DNA from: Polaromonas sp.
GTDB taxonomy: Bacteria > Pseudomonadota > Gammaproteobacteria > Burkholderiales > Burkholderiaceae_C
Direction: 5' to 3'
Assembly: GCA_028292045.1 (NCBI GenBank)
Contig: JAQGMZ010000027.1
Location: 1 to 37,092 of the forward strand
Length of the DNA: 37,092 nt
Made by a program: the position numbers and the translations under genes. The notes beneath the pieces were generated by a model that was not told the origin of the DNA, ran no database searches, and saw only the letters and a program-made list of their open reading frames with translations. Positions 1 through 8,423 of the stretch are shown piece by piece (the stretch's first letter is position 1; the number at the start of each line of letters is the position of its first letter).

Positions 1-668
1 ACGCTGCCCAGCACGCAGTACAGCACCGCCATCCAGACCATGAAGCCCGGAATGTTGTAGCTCTGGCCGCCCAGGTTGAAGGCAAACGCGCCCGACAGCG
101 ACCACAGGATGCCGACGAAGCTCACCAGCGTGACCACCGCGTTCAGCAGGCCCATGCTCAGCGAGATGCTGTAGGTGGTGAACAGGTTGATGTCTTCCTG
201 GATGCGCTGGTCCGGGTTGTCGGGCGTGCCGGTGCTGGCCGTGCTGGATTTTCCGTCGCCGGTGAAGCGCGCCAGCTCCATCTTGTAGAACGCATGGTCG
301 TTCAGCCAGCGCTGCAGGTAGTGCGCCGTCATCCAGGCGCGCCAGCGCACCTCGAGCAGCTGCGTCAGGTAGAAGCGGTACACGGCGATGATGATGAAGG
401 CGAACGCCAGGTAGGTGAAGCGCCCCAGCTGCGTCCAGAACACGGCGGCGTCCTTGTTCTGCAGCGCGTCGTAAAACACCCGGTTCCACTCGTTGAGCAG
501 CACCAGCATATAGACCGCGCCCAGGTTCAGCAGCACGATGGCCGCCAGCAGGCCGCGTGCCTTCCATTTGTCTTCAGAGCGGAAGTAGGGCGCCGACAAG
601 GCCCAGACGCGGCGGGCGAAGTGCTGGAAGTTTCGAAATTTTTGGGCAACGCGAAAAGGCAGGTTCAT
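1..668 (-). CDS. SbmA/BacA/YddA-like ABC transporter, N-terminal part (cut by window edge)
   Basis: The visible 222 residues are the membrane domain of an ABC transporter of the SbmA/BacA/YddA/Rv1819c group. Visible hydrophobic segments lie at about residues 40-60 (GLLAAIVLLNLGAVYMLVLL), 83-98 (TYLAFAFIIIAVYRFY) and 170-195. The segment NPDQRIQEDI followed by an ILWSLSG stretch and IPGFMVW is typical of this group. Members import peptides, bleomycin or, for Rv1819c, vitamin B12 across the inner membrane. The start ATG at 668 lies 20 bases after the stop of the 5'-nucleotidase, so the two are probably co-transcribed with cobC further upstream. The C-terminal half is outside the window, so I cannot tell whether an ATPase domain is fused, as in YddA, or absent, as in SbmA. 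The family call is firm; the substrate is unknown. Confidence 0.8.
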   Translation of the reverse strand, partial: MNLPFRVAQKFRNFQHFARRVWALSAPYFRSEDKWKARGLLAAIVLLNLGAVYMLVLLNEWNRVFYDALQNKDAAVFWTQLGRFTYLAFAFIIIAVYRFYLTQLLEVRWRAWMTAHYLQRWLNDHAFYKMELARFTGDGKSSTASTGTPDNPDQRIQEDINLFTTYSISLSMGLLNAVVTLVSFVGILWSLSGAFAFNLGGQSYNIPGFMVWMAVLYCVLGS

Positions 669-688
669 GCAGGAGTTTCTGGATAAGT

Positions 689-1687
689 TCACAGCAGGGG
701 GTTGGCAATGCCGCTGGCCACATGGCCGGAAGGCACATGCTGCGAGGCTGCGTTGACATGGCCGGTCTGGTCGTCGAAGAAAAAATCGGGTTCGAATTCG
801 CGCAGGAACTCGCCCTTGGCCAGGCCGCCGAGGAACATCGCCTCATCGACCTCGATGTTCCAGTCCATCAGCGTGCGCAGGGCGCGTTCGTCTGCCGGGG
901 CGCTGCGGGCCGTGACCAGCGCGGTGCGGATGCGCATGCGCGAGGTGCCGGCCTGCTGCAGCCGCTGCAAGGCCTCCAGCAGGGGCTTGAACGGCCCGGC
1001 CAGCAGCGGCTGCGCGGCCTTGTCGCGTTCATGCGCCTGAAATGCGTGCAGGCCCTGGGCCTGAAAGACCATTTCGGCCTCGTCCGAAAACAGCACCGCA
1101 TCGCCGTCAAAGGCAATCCGCACTTCATGCGGGTGCGCCTCGCTGGCCCGGGCCGACTGCGGGTAGACCTGCGCGGCCGGCACGCCGGCTGCCAGGGCCG
1201 CCCGCACGTCGCTCAGGTGCGTGGACAAGAACAGGTTGGCGTTGAGCGGCTTGAGGTAGCGCCAGGGAGGCGCTCCCCGGGTAAAGGCGCCGCGCTGGAT
1301 CTTGAGCCCGTAATGCTGCGCCGAGCGAAACACCCGCATGCCCGACACCGGGTCGTTGCGCGACAAAATCACCACCTCCACCCGCTGTTTCCGCTGGTGG
1401 GCCGGGGCCGGGCTGGCGGCTTCCCCGGCGCTTTCGGGCGCATCGTTGAAGGCCAGCAGTTTCTTGACCAGTGAAAACGCCACGCCCGGCCGTGCCGGCA
1501 CATCGAGCCGTTCCAGCTGAAGCTGCATGTAGGCGGCGTCTTTCTTCACGCCAGGCGGGGGCGGCGCAGTCTGCCGCGACGGGTCTTGCGCCAGGCCGGT
1601 TTCAAACACCTCGTTTTCTTCTTCAAAATCAAACAGGGCGCGTGAGGAAATCGCCACCACGAGCTGACCTTCAAGACTTGCTGACAT
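689..1687 (-). CDS. 5'-nucleotidase, cytosolic type I-like family
   Basis: This 332-residue protein matches the bacterial branch of the cytosolic 5'-nucleotidase 1 family, which removes the 5' phosphate from nucleoside monophosphates. Recognisable family stretches are AISSRALFDFEEEN near the N-terminus, VVILSRNDPVSGMRVF in the middle, RIAFDGDAVLFSDEAE about two thirds along, and a C-terminal FFDDQTGHV. The ATG at 1687 has an AAAGG ribosome site shortly upstream. The gene follows cobC by 53 bases and precedes the ABC transporter by 20, all on the same strand, which suggests one transcript. Whether it acts on ordinary nucleotides or on a cobalamin-related nucleotide cannot be read from the sequence. 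The family assignment is good and the substrate is open. Confidence 0.82.
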   Translation of the reverse strand: MSASLEGQLVVAISSRALFDFEEENEVFETGLAQDPSRQTAPPPPGVKKDAAYMQLQLERLDVPARPGVAFSLVKKLLAFNDAPESAGEAASPAPAHQRKQRVEVVILSRNDPVSGMRVFRSAQHYGLKIQRGAFTRGAPPWRYLKPLNANLFLSTHLSDVRAALAAGVPAAQVYPQSARASEAHPHEVRIAFDGDAVLFSDEAEMVFQAQGLHAFQAHERDKAAQPLLAGPFKPLLEALQRLQQAGTSRMRIRTALVTARSAPADERALRTLMDWNIEVDEAMFLGGLAKGEFLREFEPDFFFDDQTGHVNAASQHVPSGHVASGIANPLL

Positions 1688-1740
1688 GCATCGGCCTTTG
1701 TAATTGAAACACCGCCTGATGCAGCGCCACGTCGGCCGGC

Positions 1741-2286
1741 CTACAGGTCAAGTAGCTGCCATTGTCCATATTTCGGCGCCTCCAGCGGCCAGTCGGCCGC
1801 CTGGCCGATGTGCCGAACGCCGCGGGCCAGCAAGCTAGCCGCGCGAATCACGCCGGCATGGGTGATCCAGACGGCGTCCCCCTGGCGGGGCAGCGCGTCA
1901 AAGGCCAGGGCCACCCGGGCCATGAACGCCGCCACGCATTCGCCGGTGCCGCCTGCGGGGTAGCCCGCGAAGTCGCGTGTCCAGGCTTCCAGCGCCTGGC
2001 GGTCAATAACTTGCCAGGACCGGCCTTCCCACCGACCAAAATCCATTTCCTGCAGCCGGGCATCGGTTTCGTGAACCAGGTCGGGCCTCAGCGCAGCCAG
2101 CGACCGCCTGAGCTGCGCGCACCTTCGTAGCGGGGAGCTGATGACCTGGACCCCGCGGGGAAGCAGCGCGGCCAGGCGCCGGGCGCATTCCCCGGTGGCG
2201 GCGGCGTCGGCCGGCATGTTCAGCCGGCCATAGCAGACGCCGGGCGCCACCAGCGGCTGCGCGTGGCGCACCAGCCAGAGTTTCAT
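1741..2286 (-). CDS. cobC: alpha-ribazole phosphatase (histidine phosphatase family)
   Basis: This 181-residue protein belongs to the phosphoglycerate-mutase-like histidine phosphatases. The N-terminal WLVRHAQP carries the catalytic RH pair at residues 7-8, and WITHAGVIRA near the C-terminus supplies the second histidine. GVCYGRLN and EMDFGRWEG are typical of CobC. The enzyme removes phosphate from alpha-ribazole phosphate, or its cobalamin-bound form, late in nucleotide-loop assembly. cobS and cobT lie on the same strand about 2.4 kb upstream, separated by the plus-strand sensor kinase, and this supports the CobC call over a general phosphatase. The start ATG at 2286 leaves about 170 bases to the kinase start, which must hold the cobC promoter. 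I see no obvious cobalamin riboswitch there. Confidence 0.82.
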   Translation of the reverse strand: MKLWLVRHAQPLVAPGVCYGRLNMPADAAATGECARRLAALLPRGVQVISSPLRRCAQLRRSLAALRPDLVHETDARLQEMDFGRWEGRSWQVIDRQALEAWTRDFAGYPAGGTGECVAAFMARVALAFDALPRQGDAVWITHAGVIRAASLLARGVRHIGQAADWPLEAPKYGQWQLLDL

Positions 2287-2456
2287 TTTGCAGCGGCCAA
2301 ATACATCATGGGCATTCTCGTTTCAGGCCGGGTACCGGGCATCTGAAAACAAAGGCTGGACTGTAGCCGGTTTTGGCTTCGCTGCGGGCGGGTTTGCCAG
2401 CTCGACAGCACAGCGTCACTATGATGCGGGAATTCGCCGACGCATCTTGCCTGTCC

Positions 2457-4727
2457 ATGATCAAACCCAAGAACCTGAACCAGGCGCTAAGCCTTCTGCT
2501 TTTTTTTGTGACCGTTCCCTTGCTGATGGGCGCGCTGGCGCTGCTGGTGTCGCAGGCCCGCAACGAGCGCCAGCTGAGGCAGACCCAGCTCATGGCTTTG
2601 GCCAGGACGCTGGCCCAGGCGGTGGACCGCGAACTGGACTACGGCAAGGCGCAGATGCAGGTGCTGGCCGCCTCCAGCCCCATCGACCGGGAGGACTGGC
2701 GCGAACTCCATGCGTTCGGCCGCGAGATCACGCGCGACAGGCCGGGCAGCCTGATCGGGCTGATCGGACCCGACGGCACGCCGGTCATGAACACCTCGGT
2801 GCCCTGGGGAAAACCGCTGCCCAACATCTGGAACCTGGCCCGCCAGCCCGATGTGGAATGGGAGGGGCGCAAGCTTCCACTGAGTTCGAAGGAGCTGACG
2901 CGCCAGGTGTTCGAGAAAAACCAGGCGATCTACAGCGACCTGTACTACGGCCTCTTCATCAAGCGGCCCACCCTGGCGCTGGCGGTGCCGGTGGTGCGCA
3001 ACGGCCGCGTCGCCTATGCGCTGCTGCTGGCCTTTCCGCCGGTGCAGATCGACCAGTTGATCCGTGAATCGGTCAATGCGCCGGGCATACGCGCCACGGT
3101 CATCGACCGGCAGTGGCGCGTGGTGGCCAGCAACGCGGCAGCGACTTCGCGCCTTGGCGAGACCGCCGTGCCGATGCCCATCCCGGCCGGTTCGATGAGC
3201 GGCACTTATGAAGCCACCGCCCGCGACGGCACGCGGCTGCAGGGCACCTATGCCGTTTCGCCGGCCAACGGTTTTGTCGTCCGCGTCGCTTTGCCGGCTG
3301 ACAGCCTGGTCTCGCACGGCCTGGGCCTGTCCAGCGGCTGGCTGTTGCTTGTGGTGGGGGTCCTGCTGTTCAGCACGCTGCTGGCAGGCAGCCTGGGCGG
3401 GCGCCTGGCGAGGGCGTTGCGCGAACTCGGCGAAGCGGCCCGCGACGGGCTGGCGCCCCGGGGCAAGCCTACGGGCATTGCCGAAATCGACCTGCTGGCC
3501 CAGGCGCTGCGCACCGGTGTCCAGGCCGAAGACAGGCGCCGGGAGGAACTGGTCGCCAATACCCGGCGCAAGCAGACCGAGCTTGAGCTGCGCAAGGCTG
3601 ACCGGCAGAAGGACGAGTTTCTGGCCACGCTGGCCCATGAGTTGCGCAACCCGCTGGCCCCCATTCGCTCGGCGGTTGAGCTCATTCGCCAGCGCCAGCC
3701 TGCAGACGCGGTGGTGCTGCGCGCGCGCAACGTGATCGAACGCCAGGTGTCGCACCTGTCGCGGCTGGTGGACGACCTGCTGGAGGTGTCGCGCATCACC
3801 ATGGGCACGATTCACCTGCGCCACGAGATGCTGGACCTGGGGGCGCTGGTGGCCGGCGTGGCCGAGGCGGCCGAGGCGTCTGTGCGGACCGCCAGCCTGC
3901 ACCTGACGCTGGACCCGGGCAACGCGCCTGTCATGGTCAGCGGCGACGCGATTCGCTTGTCGCAGTGCGTGACGAACCTGGTCAACAATGCCATCAAGTT
4001 CACCCCGCCGGACGGGCGCATCACGCTGCGCGTGCTGAAAGAAAACCACCTGGCCGTGGTCGAGGTGGGCGACAACGGCATCGGCATCGCGGCAGAGAAC
4101 CTGGAACGCATCTTCGATCTGTTCGTGCAGGCCAATCCCAGCGGCATCCACGGCCACACCGGGCTGGGCATCGGCCTGGCGCTGACGCGCAAGCTGGTGG
4201 CCCTGCATGGCGGCGCGGTGCATGCCGACAGCACGGGCAACGGGCAGGGCAGCCGCTTTCGCATCGAGCTGCCGCTGACCGCCAGCCAGACCGCTGAGGC
4301 CACCACGGCAGGGCAGGCCCGGGACGCGCGCGCCATCGACAGCGCCCGGGTGCTGGTGGTGGACGACAACTGCGATGCGGCGGACATGCTGGGCGAAATG
4401 CTGGCGCTTTGCGATTTTCATACCAGCGTTGCGTACACCGGCGGCGCCGCCCTGCGCGCCGTGGCGTCCACGCCGGTCGATGCCGTGCTGCTGGACATCG
4501 GCCTGCCCGACCTGGACGGCTACCAGGTGTGCCGCCGTATCCGCGCCATGTCCGGCCTGCACCAGCCGGTGCTGATCGCCGTCACCGGCTGGGGCCAGGA
4601 GTCCGATCGGGCGCAGGCGTTTGCGGCCGGCTTCGACGCCCACCTCACCAAGCCCACCGATCCAGACGAGGTGCTCGCGGTGCTGCGCGAAAAGATCGCC
4701 GCCCGAAAGGCCGCGGCTACAGGCTGA
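2457..4727 (+). CDS. membrane-bound hybrid sensor histidine kinase
   Basis: From the ATG at 2457 this is a 756-residue hybrid kinase. Segment 1 at about residues 9-31 (LSLLLFFVTVPLLMGALALL) and segment 2 at about 288-313 (WLLLVVGVLLFSTLLAGSLG) enclose a periplasmic region of about 250 residues that looks like a Cache-type ligand domain. The HisKA core has ATLAHELRNPLAPI with the phosphorylated histidine at residue 394. The ATPase domain shows LVNNAIKFTPPDG, VGDNGIGIAAENLERIF and GLGIGLALTRKLV. A C-terminal receiver domain follows (RVLVVDDN, then LLDIGLPDLDGY with phospho-acceptor D680, then LTKP). No output domain or partner regulator is next to it. Alternative starts are TTG 2373 and ATG 2421; none has a strong ribosome site. 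The last 11 bases overlap the end of cobS on the other strand. The signal and target are unknown. Confidence 0.88.
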   Translation: MIKPKNLNQALSLLLFFVTVPLLMGALALLVSQARNERQLRQTQLMALARTLAQAVDRELDYGKAQMQVLAASSPIDREDWRELHAFGREITRDRPGSLIGLIGPDGTPVMNTSVPWGKPLPNIWNLARQPDVEWEGRKLPLSSKELTRQVFEKNQAIYSDLYYGLFIKRPTLALAVPVVRNGRVAYALLLAFPPVQIDQLIRESVNAPGIRATVIDRQWRVVASNAAATSRLGETAVPMPIPAGSMSGTYEATARDGTRLQGTYAVSPANGFVVRVALPADSLVSHGLGLSSGWLLLVVGVLLFSTLLAGSLGGRLARALRELGEAARDGLAPRGKPTGIAEIDLLAQALRTGVQAEDRRREELVANTRRKQTELELRKADRQKDEFLATLAHELRNPLAPIRSAVELIRQRQPADAVVLRARNVIERQVSHLSRLVDDLLEVSRITMGTIHLRHEMLDLGALVAGVAEAAEASVRTASLHLTLDPGNAPVMVSGDAIRLSQCVTNLVNNAIKFTPPDGRITLRVLKENHLAVVEVGDNGIGIAAENLERIFDLFVQANPSGIHGHTGLGIGLALTRKLVALHGGAVHADSTGNGQGSRFRIELPLTASQTAEATTAGQARDARAIDSARVLVVDDNCDAADMLGEMLALCDFHTSVAYTGGAALRAVASTPVDAVLLDIGLPDLDGYQVCRRIRAMSGLHQPVLIAVTGWGQESDRAQAFAAGFDAHLTKPTDPDEVLAVLREKIAARKAAATG

Positions 4728-5559
4728 CGGCCAGGCCCAGGTAAAACGCGATTTCGCAGACCTGCTGCGTGCAGCCCAGGCAGTCGCCGGTGAAGCCCTG
4801 CAGGCGGCGCCTGAAAAAGCGCAGCAGCCCCAGCAGCGCCAGTACCGACAAACCGCAGGCGGCCATCAAATTGAAGGCGCTAATGGCCTGGCTGGCGAGC
4901 ACAAGCCCAAGCGCGCCAAAACACCATGCAAACCCAACCGCCACCGCGCGCGCCGTCAGCTGGTCGGCCAGCGGCTTGGATTTGGAGGTGGCGGTGTCGC
5001 CCACATGCGGCAGCAGCCGGATCATCACCAGCGGCAGGGTGCGCGAAACCACATGGCCCAGCCACAGCGCTGCGCAGGCATACGTGCCGCTGAAGGCCGG
5101 CGTTTCCCCGGCACCGGCCAGCACTTCGACCGAGCCGAGCAGCGCCAGCAGCGCCACTTTGCACAGCAGCGCCAGCACCAGCGCCATCGCGCCAAAGGCC
5201 CCGACGCGCGAATCCTTCATGATCTCCAGCGCCCGCTCGCGGTCGTAGCTGCCGCCCAGGCCGTCGGCCACGTCGGCCAGGCCATCTTCATGAAAGCCGC
5301 CCGTGAGCCAGACCGTGGCCACCGTTGAAAAAGCCCCCGCCACCAGCGGCGCATACGGAGTGTCCGGCAGCAGCACCAGCAGCAGCGCGAACAGGCTGGA
5401 CGCCGCGCCGCCCACCAGCACGCCGATGCCCGGCAGGTGGGCGGCGCTGGCGCGCAGCATGCCGGGGCTGTAGCCCACCCATTCGGCAAGGCGCCCGGTG
5501 ACCGGGATGCGGGTGAAGAACTGGACGGCGAGCAGGTAATGGCGAATGAACTGAAGCAT
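4717..5559 (-). CDS. cobS: adenosylcobinamide-GDP ribazoletransferase (cobalamin synthase)
   Basis: This 280-residue polytopic membrane protein joins adenosylcobinamide-GDP to alpha-ribazole (or its phosphate) to give adenosylcobalamin (phosphate). The N-terminal QFFTRIPV and the block TGGFHEDGLADVADGLGG followed by EIMKDSRVGAFG are the family signature, with the acidic residues that bind the Mg-nucleotide. Several hydrophobic segments follow in the C-terminal half. The gene starts 20 bases after cobT ends, so it is almost certainly translated from the same message. Its stop lies 11 bases inside the 3' end of the opposing kinase gene, with no visible terminator between them. Confidence 0.93.
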   Translation of the reverse strand: MLQFIRHYLLAVQFFTRIPVTGRLAEWVGYSPGMLRASAAHLPGIGVLVGGAASSLFALLLVLLPDTPYAPLVAGAFSTVATVWLTGGFHEDGLADVADGLGGSYDRERALEIMKDSRVGAFGAMALVLALLCKVALLALLGSVEVLAGAGETPAFSGTYACAALWLGHVVSRTLPLVMIRLLPHVGDTATSKSKPLADQLTARAVAVGFAWCFGALGLVLASQAISAFNLMAACGLSVLALLGLLRFFRRRLQGFTGDCLGCTQQVCEIAFYLGLAVSL

Positions 5560-5579
5560 CGGCTGCGGGTGGGCGCTGG

Positions 5580-6632
5580 TTATTTTTCGCTCACGCCGGC
5601 CGACTCGAAACTGGCCATCTCGTTGAGAAAACCGGCAGCAGACTGCACCAGCGGCCAGGCCAGCAGCGCCCCGGTGCCTTCGCCCAGCCGCAGGTCAAGC
5701 TCCAGCAGCGGCCGGGCTTGCAGGTGCGACAGCAGCAGGCGGTGGCCGTTTTCAGCCGACAGGTGGCAAAACACCAGGTAGTCGCGCACGTTCGGCGCCA
5801 GTGCTCGGGCCACCAGCGCCGCAGCGCCGGCAATGAAGCCATCGACCAGCACCAGCCGGCGCTCGCTGGCCGCCTGCAGCATGGCGCCGGCCATCATGGC
5901 AATTTCAAAACCGCCCAGCGCCGCCAGTTCACCAACCACGTCCAGCGGTTCGGTGGCCGGGTGGCGCAGCAGGGTGCGCGCCAGCACCGACTGCTTGTGC
6001 AGCAGCTGCGCGTTGTCCAGCCCGGTGCCGCGCCCCGCGGCCGCTTCAATGCCCACGCCTGCCAGCCGGGACAGCAGCAGCGCGGCGGCGGACGTGTTGG
6101 CAATGCCCATCTCGCCAAAGGCCACCACATTGCCCGGCAGCGCCGCGACCACCTGCATCCCCGCCGACAGCGCCGCTTGCGCCTCGGCGCGGGTCATGGC
6201 GGCTTCCCGGCAGCTGTTCCGGGTGCCCGGCGCCATTTTTCGCGCTTGCAGCCGGGGGTGGGCGGGCAACTCGGCGGCCACGCCGGCGTCGACCACCAGC
6301 AGGTCAAAACCGTGCTGGCGGGCAAACACGTTGATGGCCGCGCCGCCGGCCAGCATGTTGCCCACCATCTGCACCGTTACCGCCTGCGGATAAGCCGACA
6401 CGCCTTCTGCCGCAATGCCGTGGTCGGCCGCGAACACCACCATCTGCGGTTGGCGCAGCACAGGCGATTCGCTGCGCTGGACCAGGCCCAGCTGCAGCGC
6501 CAGCCCTTCCAGCCGGCCCAGCGCGCCCTGCGGCTTGGTCTTGTGGTCGATCTTGTGCTGCAGCCTGGCTTGCAGCGATGCGTCGGCAGTGGCGTCAATG
6601 GCCGGCAGGTGGAAACTGGTTGGATCGTTCAT
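5580..6632 (-). CDS. cobT: nicotinate-nucleotide--dimethylbenzimidazole phosphoribosyltransferase
   Basis: This 350-residue protein activates the lower-ligand base, typically 5,6-dimethylbenzimidazole, to alpha-ribazole phosphate using nicotinate mononucleotide. Family blocks seen are [12 protein letters not shown] near residues 32-43, [52 protein letters not shown] and the C-terminal LGEGTGA that carries the catalytic glutamate. Length is normal for CobT. The ATG at 6632 lies inside the 3' end of the CWC gene (38-base overlap), which points to translational coupling, and cobS follows after 20 bases. No cobalamin riboswitch is visible immediately upstream, and expression probably comes from the ilvA promoter region. 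Confidence 0.94.
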   Translation of the reverse strand: MNDPTSFHLPAIDATADASLQARLQHKIDHKTKPQGALGRLEGLALQLGLVQRSESPVLRQPQMVVFAADHGIAAEGVSAYPQAVTVQMVGNMLAGGAAINVFARQHGFDLLVVDAGVAAELPAHPRLQARKMAPGTRNSCREAAMTRAEAQAALSAGMQVVAALPGNVVAFGEMGIANTSAAALLLSRLAGVGIEAAAGRGTGLDNAQLLHKQSVLARTLLRHPATEPLDVVGELAALGGFEIAMMAGAMLQAASERRLVLVDGFIAGAAALVARALAPNVRDYLVFCHLSAENGHRLLLSHLQARPLLELDLRLGEGTGALLAWPLVQSAAGFLNEMASFESAGVSEK

Positions 6633-6825
6633 CGATTATTTTTTTCAGGCAAGTAGGGCAAAAGCAGGCTTCTGCGCTGCCTTGTGGCAGGGCAGAAGGC
6701 ACAGGCATCGCATGCGGCAGTTGCAGGCACCAGCATTCGGCATCGCCGGCTACCTTGCCGCAGCGCAGGCCTGCGCCGCAGCGCGGGCACTGCGACGTGT
6801 CGGGTTGCGGGGTGGCTGGCTGCAT
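6595..6825 (-). CDS. small cysteine-rich CWC-family protein
   Basis: This 76-residue protein has the pattern [10 protein letters not shown], then ECWCLQLP, then ACFCPTCL, which is the layout of the CWC family (named for the central C-W-C). The two CxxC pairs suggest a zinc ribbon; the function of the family is not established. The start ATG at 6825 lies 5 bases downstream of the ilvA stop, and the last 38 bases overlap the cobT start. This tight packing argues that it is a real gene and part of an ilvA-CWC-cobT-cobS transcript. Confidence 0.78.
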   Translation of the reverse strand: MQPATPQPDTSQCPRCGAGLRCGKVAGDAECWCLQLPHAMPVPSALPQGSAEACFCPTCLKKIIDERSNQFPPAGH

Positions 6826-6830
6826 GCCGA

Positions 6831-8423
6831 TCAGCTTTGCAGGAACAACCGGTACACCGGGTTGTCGGTTTCTTCCACATGCGGGTAGCCCAGGGTGTCC
6901 AGGAATTCCTGAAAGGCGCCGTGGTCGGCCCGGGGCACCTGCAGGCCCACCAGAATGCGGCCATAGTCGGCGCCCTGGTTGCGGTAATGGAACAGCGAGA
7001 TGTTCCAGCCCGGCCGCATCAGGCTCAAAAACTTCATCAGCGCGCCGGGCCGTTCTGGAAAGACGAACCGCAGCAGGCGTTCATCCTTCGATTGCGCGCT
7101 GTGTCCGCCCACCATGTGGCGAATGTGTTCCTTGGCCAGTTCGTCATGCGTGAGGTCCAGCGCCTTGAAGCCGTGGCCGCTGAACTGCGCGGCGATGTGG
7201 CTGCTTTCGCCCGGGGTGGAAGTCGTCAGGCCGACGAACACATGGGCCATGGCCTGGTCGTTGATGCGGTAGTTGAACTCGGTCACGCTGCGCGGGCCGC
7301 CGGGCAGGGCGGCGATCAGCTCGCAAAACCGGCGAAAGCTGCCGCGTTCCTCCGGAATCGTCACGGCGAACAGCGCCTCGCGCTCCTCGCCGACCTCGGC
7401 GCGCTCGGCGACAAAGCGCAGGCGGTCAAAGTTCATGTTGGCGCCGCACAAGATGGCGGCGTAGGTTTCGCCCTGGGTCTTGTGCGTGGCAACGTATTGC
7501 TTGATGGCGGCAACGGCGAGCGCGCCGGCGGGCTCGACAATGCTGCGGGTATCGACAAACACGTCCTTGATGGCGGCGCACACGGCGTCGGTGTCGACCG
7601 TCATGAACTCGTCCACCAGTTCGCGGCTGATGCGAAAGGTTTCCTCGCCGACCAGCTTGACCGCCGTGCCGTCCGAAAACAGTCCCACGTCGGGCAGGGT
7701 GACGCGCGCCTGGGCATGCACCGACTGGATCATGGCGTCGGAGTCGTTCATCTGCACGCCGATGACCTTGATCTCGGGCCGCACGGCCTTGATGTAGTTG
7801 GCCACGCCTGAAATCAGCCCGCCGCCGCCAATGGCGACAAACACCGCATCTAGGCGGCGCGAACCCAGGGTTTGCAGCTGGCGCAGGATTTCCATGGCAA
7901 TCGTGCCCTGGCCGGCAATCACGTCGGGGTCGTCAAACGGATGCACGAAGGTCAGGCCCTGCTCCTGCTGCAGCAGCAGCGAGTGGCCGTAGGCGTCCGA
8001 ATAGCTGTCGCCGTGCAGCACCACTTCGCCCCCCCAGCCCCTGACCGCGTCGATCTTGAGCTGCGGCGTGGTGGTGGGCATGACAATCACCGCGCGGCTG
8101 CCGAGCTTTTGCGCGCTCATGGCCACGCCTTGCGCATGGTTGCCCGCCGAGGCGCAAATCACGCCTTTTTCAAGCTGTTCAGCGCTCAGGTGCGCCATCT
8201 TGTTGTAAGCGCCGCGCAGCTTGAAGCTGAACACCGGCTGCTGGTCTTCACGCTTGAGCAGCACGGTGTTGCTCAGGCGCTGGCTCAGGTTTTTGGCCGG
8301 TTCCAGCGCAGACTCCACCGCCACGTCATAAACGCGTGCGGTCAGGATTTTTTTGAGGTAGTCCGCCGGGGTCAGCGATTGCGCCGAGGCTGGCCCGGGG
8401 GTGAGTTTTTTGGCAGAAGGCAT
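6831..8423 (-). CDS. ilvA: threonine ammonia-lyase, biosynthetic, with two ACT-like regulatory domains
   Basis: This 530-residue PLP enzyme deaminates threonine to 2-oxobutanoate, the first step to isoleucine. SFKLRGAYNKM holds the PLP lysine (K68), and AIGGGGLISGVANYIK is the phosphate-binding glycine loop. Two C-terminal regulatory repeats start at FAVTIPEERGSF and LLRFVFPERPGALM, which marks the allosteric biosynthetic form rather than the short catabolic one. I chose ATG 8423 because the alignable family sequence starts just after it and GAGAAAAAG lies upstream. A longer in-frame reading from a TTG at 8531 would translate the terminator hairpin and is unlikely. The leader between 8424 and about 8590 resembles an attenuator. 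The CWC gene follows after 5 bases. Confidence 0.93.
   Translation of the reverse strand: MPSAKKLTPGPASAQSLTPADYLKKILTARVYDVAVESALEPAKNLSQRLSNTVLLKREDQQPVFSFKLRGAYNKMAHLSAEQLEKGVICASAGNHAQGVAMSAQKLGSRAVIVMPTTTPQLKIDAVRGWGGEVVLHGDSYSDAYGHSLLLQQEQGLTFVHPFDDPDVIAGQGTIAMEILRQLQTLGSRRLDAVFVAIGGGGLISGVANYIKAVRPEIKVIGVQMNDSDAMIQSVHAQARVTLPDVGLFSDGTAVKLVGEETFRISRELVDEFMTVDTDAVCAAIKDVFVDTRSIVEPAGALAVAAIKQYVATHKTQGETYAAILCGANMNFDRLRFVAERAEVGEEREALFAVTIPEERGSFRRFCELIAALPGGPRSVTEFNYRINDQAMAHVFVGLTTSTPGESSHIAAQFSGHGFKALDLTHDELAKEHIRHMVGGHSAQSKDERLLRFVFPERPGALMKFLSLMRPGWNISLFHYRNQGADYGRILVGLQVPRADHGAFQEFLDTLGYPHVEETDNPVYRLFLQS

Noticed and set aside
2287..2456. Cobalamin riboswitch before cobC
   Set aside because: The interval is short and no B12-box-like sequence was recognised on the minus strand.
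2487..4643. 718-codon open frame antisense to the hybrid kinase
   Set aside because: It mirrors the codon pattern of a real GC-rich gene, is rich in His, Gln and Arg, and shows no domain.
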